The notes beneath the pieces were generated by a model that worked only from the letters and a program-made list of their open reading frames with translations, did not search any database and was not told where the DNA came from. From positions 10,496,501 through 10,560,500 of the forward strand of contig CM065385.1 of the NCBI GenBank assembly GCA_033060915.1: DNA of 64,000 nucleotides. Direction: 5' to 3'. Position numbers and translations under genes: made by a program. This document shows, piece after piece, positions 36,346-46,907 of this stretch. The stretch is from Euryodendron excelsum (lineage: Eukaryota; Streptophyta; Magnoliopsida; Ericales; Pentaphylacaceae). Numbering within the stretch: position 1 is the first letter of the stretch; each line of letters opens with the position of its first letter.

Positions 36346-36452
36346 GAACCAAAAAAAAAAGGGGGGGGGGACTATCTCTAGACTCTGATTCTAAGCTTCG
36401 TTCCTTGTAAAGTATAATTCTCTCTCACTCAACAAGTTGCTTAATCTCTGTA

Positions 36453-37001
36453 ATGGGTTCTTGTATCTTCATGCTCTCTCTTCTCTCCATTGCATTCCTT
36501 CAATTCCACCAACCAATTGTTATTGTGAATGGAGACACTGATTTGATCCAAAAGACTTGCAAGAGCACCAAGTACTATGATCTGTGTGTATCGTCTCTCA
36601 AATCCGACCCCGCGAGCCCAAAAGTGGACATGAAGGGATTAGCAGTTATTATGGTTGGAGTTGGAATCGCTAATGCCACTGCCACCACCTCTTATTTGGC
36701 CTCCCAAGTACAAAGCACTCCCAATGACACTCTGATGAACAAAGTTCTCAAGGGATGCGCCGACAAGTATTCATATTCTAGCAATGCTCTCCAAGCTTCG
36801 TTTCAAGATTTGACTGCGGGATTATATGATTACGCGTCTATGCATGTTATGGCAGCCGCGGATTATCCAAATGTTTGTCACAATGTGTTTAAGCCGTATC
36901 CCGGAATATTGGCTTATCCACCAGAGCTTGCAGTTAGAGAGGATGGTTTGAAGCATATCTGTGATGTGGTTTTGGGCATAATTGATCTTCTTTTTTGGTG
37001 A
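36453..37001 (+). CDS. Cell wall/vacuolar inhibitor of beta-fructosidase-like protein (PMEI-domain), single exon, 182 aa
   Basis: Intact secreted small protein of the plant invertase / pectin-methylesterase inhibitor family. Residues 1-27 are a signal peptide (hydrophobic core 5-16, likely cleavage after VNG). The mature part starts DTDLIQKTC. The four family cysteines are at 36, 45, 102 and 142; these form two disulfides, the first closing the N-terminal helical hairpin, the second in the four-helix bundle. A fifth Cys is at 170. N-glycosylation sequons are at N74 and N91. The C-terminal segment with YPPELAVREDGLKHICDVV resembles invertase inhibitors (C/VIF type) more than PMEIs, so acid invertase in the apoplast or vacuole is the likely target; pectin methylesterase cannot be excluded. 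Length and lack of introns are normal for the family. The start is chosen because it gives the signal peptide. It is the only clearly functional gene here. Confidence 0.9.
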   Translation: MGSCIFMLSLLSIAFLQFHQPIVIVNGDTDLIQKTCKSTKYYDLCVSSLKSDPASPKVDMKGLAVIMVGVGIANATATTSYLASQVQSTPNDTLMNKVLKGCADKYSYSSNALQASFQDLTAGLYDYASMHVMAAADYPNVCHNVFKPYPGILAYPPELAVREDGLKHICDVVLGIIDLLFW

Positions 37002-38250
37002 TTTTTTCTCCATTTTCACCCTAGCTAGTTTGCAATGACATGACACTAGCCAACTAGCAGGCTTCTCTAAATATATCTATGCTTATTTTGTCATTTTTGT
37101 ACCTGTAGATCTTAATGACTTCAAATTGTAAGCTTGCCGTTTGCCATATACTATGATAGCAGTTAAGCATCTAGATCTTAGGTCAAAGTCTAAAAGTTGC
37201 AGACGACAAGCTTAATTGCAAAATCAAATCTAGTAAGCACTCACGTAAGGACTGGTAACCAGATTTGCTTTCTAGAGATTTGCTTTCATGCGCGTCTAGC
37301 AAGCAAATCTTGTTATCATTCTTTCCACTTGAGCCGAGCTTAGTGCTTACGAAATTATATATTTTATTGTTAGCAAGCAAATCTTGTTCTTTTTTTTAAT
37401 GGTATGGGAGTTACTGGTTAACATAGAAGGACAATATGAGCTATGAAGTAGAGCTTGAATTCGTAACTGGGATATGACTTCGACCAGATTCACTTTTGGA
37501 CTGATAGCATCTGCAACTGAGTGGCTTCCTTCTTCGTCAAGGCCATTGTAAGGGAATAAACTGGAATAGATACAGGTAATATGTATTCTAATTTCTTTTC
37601 TTTTTTCCTTTTTAAATTTTGGGAACACAAATGAAAATGTGTAAGAGAATTGATTTTCCTAAGCTTGGAAAAGGTCTTATTTTGCAATCCCAGAAGTGTT
37701 AGGCAGAATGGGACTAGGGTTCTATGCGGACACATGATTCTTGCCAACCAAGCAGCGAAAGAATTTCGTGTAACTTTGTAGTAGCCCATGAAATTTTCCA
37801 TAATTCACATGTACTAAGCAAATCAACAGACTATATAATGTTTCTGCAATCCATGCTCATTCAGTGTAAATATTATCTACTAAAATCCAGTTCACACCCA
37901 TCCAAACCTTACCCAAAAGTTTGGGCCCAATCCATGATCATCCATACTCTTATATATAAGGGAAAACGCCACTTTGGTGTTCCTTTTTTTTTTTTTCAAA
38001 GCCCTTTTAGGCTTGATTTTCCAAAATATGTAAAATGCACTAATGCTATATATACCTACTAGAAAAATCATACAAATTTTGTATAGAGAAAGATGTAGTT
38101 AAATAAAAGCCTCTCATTTTAAAACAAAATATTTACCATGATGGCTCTTAATTACAAAAATATTATTATCATATTATTCTCTTAATTTTTTTTTATGAAT
38201 AACATTTCCTATCAAATAAATAAAAAAAAAAACTACGTGAAAAATTTTGA
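37002..38250. other. Intergenic / 3' flank of the inhibitor gene
   Basis: AT-rich and low-copy within the window; no convincing ORF. The word TAGCAAGCAAATCTTGTT occurs twice (37298 and 37372) with a related AGATTTGCTTTC pair near 37260-37290. 3' UTR probably occupies the first 200 bp or so; no clean polyadenylation signal was pinned down. Confidence 0.4.
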
Positions 38251-38414
38251 TTTCATAGTTTTCTATTAAGTAGGGACAAAAATGATACTTTTCATATTAT
38301 GGCACTTTTGGAGGGGTTTGAAATAATGGAGGTTTCATATTTTTCTATTAAGTAGGGACAAAAATGATAATTTTCATAATATGGCACTTTTGGAGGGGTT
38401 TGAAATAATGGAGG
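38251..38414. repeat. 82-bp tandem duplication, two copies
   Basis: Units 38251-38332 and 38333-38414 differ at a few positions only; both contain TTCTATTAAGTAGGGACAAA and end AATAATGGAGG. Confidence 0.85.
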
Positions 38415-39332
38415 TAGTTGAATATAGGAGTGATAGTTGATCAAACTGCCACGCAGGCACGGTGTTGCGAACTTCTACTATATTCGAGTCTATATGTGCA
38501 AACGTTCGGGCACATTTATGGACCAAATCCTGCCCATCCAATGGTTGGGTCAGCCCTAATTCCGCATTCCTGATCACTCCTCACCTGGCCAGGACAACCT
38601 CTGTGGGAGTAGTAATCATTTGTTTTCTGTTTTTTGTTTTAATGGGGTTTCTGAAATTGAATTTTTTGTTTACCTACTTATTTAATAATTATTCGTATTT
38701 TTTAATGAGTAAGCTTAAGCGATGTTCCTGTGGTTGGGCACATTTTGTTGTCGAAAATTGTCCTTGGGATTAGTAAGGATATGTTTAAACCAAAGAAAAA
38801 AAATTTCAACAGAAAGGATATATATATTGCAATCCTACACACATATATCTCTACCGATTGGTACGTCACAAAAAATCCATATTGTTAATTATAGATTAAA
38901 AAAACTTATAAAATAATATAAAAAAATATCGTGGAGAATAACCATGTATCATGGTCTTGAAAATATAGATGCATCAATAAACATATAACAAATATCGTGG
39001 ATGTTATATGTGCATGGACCAAATTCTAATTTGGGCAGCCTCATATAATTTGTTGTTTGGCTGAAGTAGCACAAATTTGTGAAGTGGTTCAATGTTACTG
39101 TGATATTAATATAGGCCAATTTAAAATGAGGAGGGTGGCACAAAGTGAAACAGTTGTTTTCCAAGGGGCACAAGATGCAAGTGATCAAACCATATTGGAA
39201 AATATTTATGGCCATCAATATTAATTGTGGGCATAATTCTCTGTGGCCTACTTTCAACTGTTTTGAGTGCATGGTGTGCCATAATAAGCTCTGCATTTAC
39301 CACCAAAAAAAAAAAAAAAAAAGAGATAGGAG
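38415..39332. other. Intergenic, nothing recognised
   Basis: AT-rich sequence with only short ORFs in several frames and an A19-like run at 39306-39322. No gene, RNA or element end that I can support. Confidence 0.3.
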
Positions 39333-39709
39333 TAATTAAACTTTACCTCCTTATGATTTGAGTAAAAATCAGATGACATCTTGTGATTTAAAAATAAAAA
39401 CAAAATACTATTTTAGTTTAGACTTATTTACAAAGTAGATAGAATCATAACAAATATAGTAAAATGATAAAAATATCCCTGCAAAGGAGAACTCTTTATT
39501 TTAATATAAAAAGACAAAATCGTCTTTTTAATGTTCTATTTTAAAAAAAATAAAATGATAAAAATATCCCTGTAATAAAATCATTACTAACTATAACAGT
39601 GTTCATTGATTTACAATTAAGTCTAAATCATAATATGTTATGATTTTATTTCTAAACTACAAGAATTATTTAATTTACGTCTAAATCACAAAAAGATAAA
39701 TTATAATTA
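39333..39709. mobile_element. 377-bp foldback MITE-like element, TAATTA ends
   Basis: The outer ~97 bp on each side are inverted copies of each other: left TTATGATTTGAG..., ending near TTTAGTTTAGACTTA, against the reverse complement of the right end, with clear but imperfect identity. Both ends carry TAATTA (39333-39338 and 39704-39709), which may be the target duplication or part of the TIR. The centre has its own hairpin, AAAAAGAC-AAAATC-GTCTTTTT. It has no coding capacity. The superfamily cannot be assigned safely. Confidence 0.65.
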
Positions 39710-39821
39710 TCCAAAAAGTACACATGCACATGGTCCTCTTGGAAAGCCAACGAAATTTGAAAATAGTTATATCAGTAGTTACTTACAGTGAGTACATATA
39801 AAAATAGTTAGACGAGTAGTC

Positions 39822-39873
39822 AAAAAGATTGTACGGTTTTTTTTTTTTTTTTTGAAAAGAAAAAGATTGTACG
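39822..39873 (-). mobile_element. Poly(T) retroposition scar with 14-bp direct repeats
   Basis: AAAAAGATTGTACG occurs at 39822-39835 and 39860-39873 and brackets only GTTTT...TTTGAAAAG (24 bp). A poly(A) tail on minus with a long TSD is what L1-type target-primed reverse transcription leaves; here almost nothing but the tail was inserted. Confidence 0.5.
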
Positions 39874-41887
39874 TTAAAGCGACAAAGTGTGCATTGTATT
39901 TCCTTATAACATTAAATATATCATTAAAAATGTAAAGTTGATTTTAAAAAAAATAAATATTCAATACTAAAGTTTTGTGCTACAGGAGATGCACGTGCCT
40001 TGATGTTGCATGTAGTAGAACGTCATCAAAGAGATATGGGTTCTAGTCTAAAGTACTTTCATAAAGAAGTTGTTAAGAGTACTAAAGAAAAATTCCCCTC
40101 GATTGCACTGGATCTTTTAGAAAGCTGGTTCAATTGATATATGTTGGTTGAATTTCATGATAAACTTTTCTTAGTGGAATCATTTTCTTCTAAATAATGT
40201 TTATTGTATATGGACAGGGCTTCCTCTTAAAACATGAAATACTCTCTCTCTCTCTCTCTCATTTGTTTTCCAGTTAATGACCCATCAGAAATTCAATACC
40301 TTCATTGTTTAGCTTAATCATGGCAAAGGTTCACTAATCTTCATGAAACCGTGCATAGATTTTAATCAGCATGTATTAGTGTTTGTGTGTATGTATGTGT
40401 ATATATTCATGTTCTTCTGGTACTTTAGCTTTCTTTCACCGAGAGAGAGAGAGAGCTCTTTATTCCCACCTTTCATTTTCTTCTTTAAATTCAAACCTTA
40501 TGGGTATTTTTCTCACATGTTCATGCCTTTTTTCGCCTCATTCGAATTCTTTAAACCCATCTCACGGTCTCTTTAAATAAAAAACAGTAAGTACATACTA
40601 ATTTCGCAATTCTTTCTTCTTGAGATTCAAGTTGTACTCATTGAAAACAGTAAGTTCATGTTGTGCCCCACGCACAGGATATTAGCTTGAGAAATTGTGT
40701 TGATTACGAGAACAGAAGCCTTAGTTGAAAACTTACTTCTCTAATTTTGTATTGTACATGTTTACTGTTACTATTACCAGGGAAAAGCTGGTTATTGCCA
40801 GAGTGAGATATAACTGTTCAATTTATTAAAACTACAATAACTTGCCCTAACAAAGGCCACGCAATAGAGTTGCCCATCGTTTTATTGTGACACTTTTTGT
40901 CTAAGATATGTGAAGAATGGTGTCCATAACCACGTAGAACTGTTATACTATAGCATGTATGTACCAAAATTTCATGATATAAAGTGTGATTGACATACCT
41001 AAGTTTGAGACATTTCAAATCAGGATTTTTATCCTAGAAATTGTGAAGAGTGATTTTCCCACAATAGGATTAGAGAAAAGCCATATTTGGTGCATTTTTT
41101 GGAATTTATAAACTTATACTATGTTTGAAATCCAAATTTATCAAGGAAAAAGGAAAAGAAGAGAGAAGACTTAACAAAATGAAAGCTTCTAAATTTCTAC
41201 TTATTATCATGTATTGTCTCTTTTATTTTTTCTCACCAAATTCTTGATCCAAACACAGCGTTAATATTTTAAAGGAATATTAAAGCTTAATGACAACCAA
41301 AATTTTCAAAATCGCTTTTCTAGTTTCAAATACAGAAGGGGGAGAGAGATAAGACTGAAGCCCTTACTCATACCACTCTGTTTTAAAAATCATGTCTTTC
41401 GCAAACATTTTGACAATAATTTATGTTCTATTATGCAATTTTGGGTGTGTCTTGTGTTTTACATGTCCATACAATTATTAAATATGTACATATGCGTGAT
41501 TCAGATTGTGGGGTCCGGAATCCACTAAGGATCCAACATATGTAGGTTTTTCCTAGTTATGCAGAGACTAAGATTTGTAAGGTTTACCTATAAGTTTGTG
41601 ACTTGTAAAAATTATATAGTGACCGAGATCAATAGAGTTTGTAGAAATTTGAAAGAAAGACGGGAAAAACATCATGAAGTGATTGTTTTAGGGTCTCACT
41701 CATCTTTAAGTTGTGAAACGATGATTGTTTTAGGGTTTGGGTATTGGTTTTAGGATTGGGCCTCTTGAATTGTCTCAAACTTGCAATATCTCTGTTTGTA
41801 GTAGATTTTTTTCTCTCTAATCCATAAATGTAGATAGGTTTATGCCGAACCATGTCACCACTTTGTGTTAATTTTCTCTTTGGCGTG
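39874..41887. other. Intergenic, nothing recognised
   Basis: AT-rich, with a CT microsatellite at 40242-40260 and GA at 40441-40455. Short ORFs on both strands lack family features. I see no gene or element boundary. Confidence 0.3.
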
Positions 41888-43576
41888 TGTTGACACCCAA
41901 ATTTTGACCCCTGGCATGTATATAAATCCTTAAATCGGAGTTCCGATAACCGCATTCCGATCAAACGCTGATGACACCTTAAACCGGAAATCTGATAACC
42001 GCATCCCGATTAGACTTCCGTTGATCACTTTAAACGGGAGTCCCAATAACCGCATCCCAGTAAGACTTCGATGACACCATAAATCGGAGTCCAAGAGATC
42101 ACATTCCGACAACATCATAAACTGGAGTCCTAATGACCACATCCCAGTCAAACTCCGATGACACCTTAAACCAAAGTCAGACGACCGCATCACAGTCAAG
42201 CTCTGATGATATCATCATCGGAGATTAAATGTCTCCGATCACCTTACAATCGGAGTCTAGGCGACCACATCCTAGTCGAACTCTGATGACATCACAGCTG
42301 GGGATTAGTCATCTTCGATCAACCTAAGCCGGAGTCTAGGCAACCATATCCCCAGTCAGACTCCAACAACATCATCACTCGAGATCAATCATCTCTAATG
42401 ACCTTAAACCAAAGTCTAGCTCACCGTATCTCGGTCAGACTCTGATGACATCATTCCAGATATTAGTCATCTCCGATCAACTTAAGCTAAAGTTCAGCCG
42501 ACCGCATCCTGGTCGGACTTCAATGATGTTACCGCTGGAGATTAGTCATCTTCGATAACCCTAAGCTGAAGTCCAGGCGACAGCATCCCAATCAGACTCT
42601 AGTGACGTCATTCCAAAGAGTAGTCATCTCTGACCACTTTAAGCTAGAGTCCAGGCGACCACGTCCCGGTTGAACTTCGATGACATCATTCCGGAGATTA
42701 GTCATCTCTAATCACCTTAAGCTGGAGTCCACACGTCTGCGTCCGGTCGAACTTTGATGACATTATTCCAGAGATCAATCATCTTCGATCACCTTAAACC
42801 AGAGTCCAAGCGACCGTGTCTCGATCGAACTCTGATGACATCATTCTGGAGATCAATCATCTCCGATCACCTTAAGCTAGAGTCCAGAATGGGACAGACT
42901 CTGATATTATTATCCCGGAGATCAGTTATCTCCGATAACCTTAAACCAGAGTTCAGGCAACCACATCTCGATGGGACTTCAATGACATCATTTCAGAGAT
43001 TAGTGATCCCCGATCACCTTAAATTAGAGACTAGACGACCGTGTCCCAATCAGACGCTAATGACATCATCCCGGAGATCAATCATATCTTCTCACCTTAA
43101 ATTAGAGTCTAGATGACCCCATCTCAATCAAACTTTAATGACAGCATCCCAAAGATCAGTCATGTATGATTACCTTAAGCCGAAGTCTAGACGATCACCC
43201 CCGGTTGGATTGTGATGACATTATTCTAGAGATCAATCATCTCTAATCTCTATCAACATCACCTAGCATCATTAGCTTGAGTCTCAATGACCGCAATCTG
43301 GTCAAACTCTAAAACCCTAAGCTGGAAGCCCGAAGGTTTCGATACTCACAAACCGAAGCCTTGATAAGCTCTGATGACCTAAACCGAAGGTCGTTGATCC
43401 TCAATATTACCCTCTGAAGTCCAGTTAAACAATCGGGAGCAAAAACCCTCACTGGAAAGCACCTAAGCAAACCAAAACCAAATAGGACAAGCCTCATGAC
43501 ATTGTAGTGCCATCAAGGCCAAAAGCCACCCATCTTGACACTCTAGTGCCGTGAAGAATGATTTCCATGCTTTAGG
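41888..43576. repeat. 78-bp minisatellite in a TGTTGACACCC-starting repeat, possibly an LTR U3
   Basis: From about 42190 to 43260 a unit of roughly 78 bp repeats about 13 times. Its landmarks are GATGACATCATTCCGGAGAT, TAGTCATCTCCGATCACCTTAA and GGAGTCCAGGCGACC. Looser units begin near 41934. The 78-bp period keeps frame, so 42754-43116 reads as a repetitive 120-residue ORF with a 26-residue period; this is not evidence for a gene. The block starts TGTTGACACCCAAATTTTGACCCC, like an LTR 5' end, but I find no matching 3' end before the next repeat at 43577. Confidence 0.65.
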
Positions 43577-45327
43577 TGTTCTCCCAAAGATGGAAATCAA
43601 GAGGGGGTGAATTGAGTTTTGCAAAAATAATCACACACAAATAACATCAAAAGCTATTTAATCTATAAAACATTAAATAAAAGATGTATGAACTGAGCAA
43701 GCATGCAATGAAGTGCAATGGAAGGAAAACAGAGCAAGAGATGAACACAAGATTTATTGAGGTTCAGCCACAACTTGTGACTCATATCCTCACCTTCAAG
43801 ATCTCCTTGAAAGCTTTCCACTATGCAAAAACTAATTACGCAGCAAGTGCTAGTTGCCTAAGCGCCCAACTCACTTTGTACAGGAGTTCTCCCCAAACTC
43901 TCAAAGCCCTAAGTAATTTTGTTTAAGCTTCCCTCAAACTTACAAGTGTTTTTCTTAAGAACACTCAAACTTTTAGGTATAAGAACTCTCCCAATCAAAT
44001 AAATAAAGATTATACAAGGGTTAACTCTCTCTAAGAGTGAATGAATGAATTTAGCTCAGTAATACCCCAAACTTCAGCAAAGAGAATGTTTCCTCAAGTT
44101 GGATTAGGAATTTCAGCTTACAATCAATAGTATATAACTTAAATCCTTCGATTCTTATGTATAAATGCTGTGGGGATCTTGTATATATTGCCCTGAATTT
44201 ATTATAGCCGTTGGTGGTGGTTGGAGGTGCATTTAATGTAAGATCGTGTTGATATGCCATTTGAAAAACTAGTCGTTATAGTAAAGGAGTTAACTTTTTT
44301 TCTAAAGGGGTCGACCTTTTTGTTCTAGAGCTAGCACTCTCAACTTTCTGTCCAAATGTGTTGACTCTTTTGCTTAAAGGGGTCAACTCTTCTTGAGTTT
44401 TGGCAGACTTCACCAAGGTATTGTCTGAATGAATTAGCTCTTGAAGAACAACAAGTCGACTCTTCTTGCTTTTGACCAAACTTCATCAAAGCTTTATCCA
44501 AATAAGTCAGCTCCTAAAGAACAAGGAGTCAACTCTTCTTACTTTTAACTAAACTTCATCAAGGCTCTATCCAAAGGTGTCAACTCCTGAGAAACAAAGA
44601 GTCAACCCTTTTTTAACCTTCGTCAAGACTTTGCATTCTGGACGAATGTGTCAACTCCTGACCTAGAGTGGTCGACTCTTTCTCTGTGCAAACTCTGGTC
44701 GATGACCTTTGTCTCAATGTGTTGACTCTTAAGCTAGAAAGGCCGACTACTTTTCAACTTAGACCTTCACTTTTTACAAGTCTTCTTTAATCTTCTTTAA
44801 ACTCTTCAAGCTCTTGATGGATCATCCAATTAAGTCTTCTAAGGTTGAAATGACTTCTTCAAGGCATGTTGATCTTCAAGAATACCTTCAATCTCTTCGA
44901 GATGGAATCAATCCACTTTGATTAGTTGTAGGATTCCTCAATCAACATCACTTCTTCCATTTCTTCAAGACTTCATCAATTTCTTCAGTAGAACTTCTAA
45001 GTCTTGTGATCTTCCTTCCAACTGATCTACCATTCATCCAAGACAATTTCAAAGTCTTCAAGATAAGCTTCCATATCTTGTGTAGAACATCAAAATGAGG
45101 TTGTAACTATGTGAGTGTTGAATGTGTCAACACATCAGACTCATTGTCTTCAATCCTTCCTGACGAGCTTCTCATCATACAAGTTCTTTAGTGTTTTCTA
45201 ATAAGACAAGCTTCAATTGATGAACCTATTGAGATTAGAGATAAAATGTAATCTATACATTAAATAAGGTCATTAGATTACTAACACAATGTTTTGTGAT
45301 CATCAAAATCAAGGTATGGAGTCAACA
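43577..45327 (+). mobile_element. LTR of a second family (same family as 60468-62217), about 1.75 kb
   Basis: It starts TGTTCTCCCAAAG, soon followed by AAGAGGGGGTGAATTGA, and ends ATCATCAAAATCAAGGTATGGAGTCAACA. The same layout is in the intact solo LTR 60468-62217. The middle (44280-44780) repeats GTCGACTC/GTCAACTCTTTT words. Flanks TTAGG and ATTTC do not match, so it is not a simple solo insertion; it may be a fragment or one LTR of a broken element. A superfamily is not assignable from an LTR alone. Confidence 0.6.
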
Positions 45328-45599
45328 ATTTCTCCATTTTTTATGATGACAAAAGTTTACTTAATATGAACACTAAGCCTGAAATCTAATGAATTTAGCA
45401 ATATGCAATAACAGATAAAATCAGAGAATGAAAGTTTATACCAGAAATTTGCTCCCTTTTTCTATTGTGCTTTATGCCTCAAGACATTTTTCAAGTTTAG
45501 AGTAAACATACAGGTTCAGAGCAAAAAGTATTTTCTAGGTTTAGAGGAAAGCAATCAATGCCTTTGCACCCCCTTTCTTATATAATGTAGCACTGCTAT
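45328..45599. other. Sequence between LTR fragments, unassigned
   Basis: 272 bp following the second-family LTR. It begins TTTCTCCATTTTTTATGATGACAAAAG, which may be internal or extended LTR sequence of the same element. No ORF. Confidence 0.3.
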
Positions 45600-46907
45600 T
45601 ATAAGCACCCCATTTTTGCTCGTTCGGCAATCTCCGACCCAACTAGACTCACATTTAAACCAACACAGACATATTCAAGTCTAAACCAGTTTTTTAGACT
45701 AAATCTAGTCAATCAATCGCTTCACGGGCCAACCGAGCCCAATATAGGCAAAATAACCAAAATGCCCTTGCGATATTGCTTGGTCCAATTTCAGTTGGCA
45801 CGTCTTTCTAAAGATGATAAGTTTGCATTGCAACTTTAATTCCAGTTCCAATTTCAATCCAGACCAGTCAAGCTCAATCCAGCATATCTTTCGAGAAAGT
45901 CGATCCTTTAGACAATAAGTCCATCCAATCCGGCACGTTTACTAAGAAAACTCCTCCAAATGATAAGTCCCTTCAAATCTATCGACTAGGACAAAACCCA
46001 AGTCCTCGAGATGGTAGAGCGGTTCACTTCTGGCACCTGCTAGCCGGCCAGTGTAGAATGTCTGCTATTTGGCACGTCTTTTGAGAAAGTTGATCCATCA
46101 GACGATAAGACCATCTAGTAGCTTTCCCATATCAAGTAGTCTTTGGAATGAACACACACCATCAGAGTGAAGGAAACACTCACAAATATCACAACTATCA
46201 GAGTGGTGAAAACACCCGCAAACAGGTCAACATTAGGAATTGCCAATAAAACCCCTATGTCACAAAACTGAACACGCCTCTTGGTTGTGACACGTTTACC
46301 GAAGGACAGGATATCTTTGAAAACTAACTCTTCACACACCGTCAGAGTGACAAAAATACTCAAAACCTAGGTCAACACCAATGCCTACTAGCCCACTCTG
46401 GTGAAAAATGACTAAACTGTCCCTTGGGCCCTTTTAGCACGCTTCTTAAAAAAGTACCTAAGTCCTCAGAGTGGTAATTCCACCATTCCAGGATTGTTCC
46501 AAAAGACAATCCGGCATGTTCAAGTGCCATCCAGTCGCTTTAGGACCGATTCAGAGAGCATTTGATTAAAATGACCATTTTGCCCCTAGACATCCAATTG
46601 CCCTCAAGAACCACATTGGCTCTAGGTATCAAATTGGTTACCTTTCGAGGATGCTTCTAATAGTATTCTTGACCTTCCAGCACCTTTTCAGATCATTCCA
46701 AGTCTATTCCGACAAACCCAGTGCAAAATGGTTATTTTGCCCCTAGTGGGCTAGTTGATTTTTCCAACCACACCAGCTCTAGGTATCAAACTGGCAACTC
46801 CTCGAAATACTCTCAATAGTGTTTCTAACATTCAAGCCTTCTTATGGGTCATTACGAGTCCATTATGATACATTCTTGCCGCCTTAAAACTTTCTTAAGT
46901 GGCTAGT
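45600..46907 (+). mobile_element. 5' part of a subfamily A long LTR, truncated by the next LTR
   Basis: It starts TATAAGCACCCC (TG changed to TA) and runs through the U3 modules in order up to the CCTTAAAACTTTC-TTAAGTGGC point, which lies just before the GC-rich inverted repeats in other copies. There the next LTR starts (46908). The TATA and R/U5-like part are missing here. Confidence 0.65.

Noticed and set aside
37347..38062. ORFs of 93-112 aa downstream of the inhibitor gene
   Set aside because: AT-rich frames on both strands without family motifs; consistent with chance in intergenic DNA.
42754..43116. 120-aa plus-strand ORF
   Set aside because: It is a translated 78-bp minisatellite; unit length divisible by 3 keeps the frame open.
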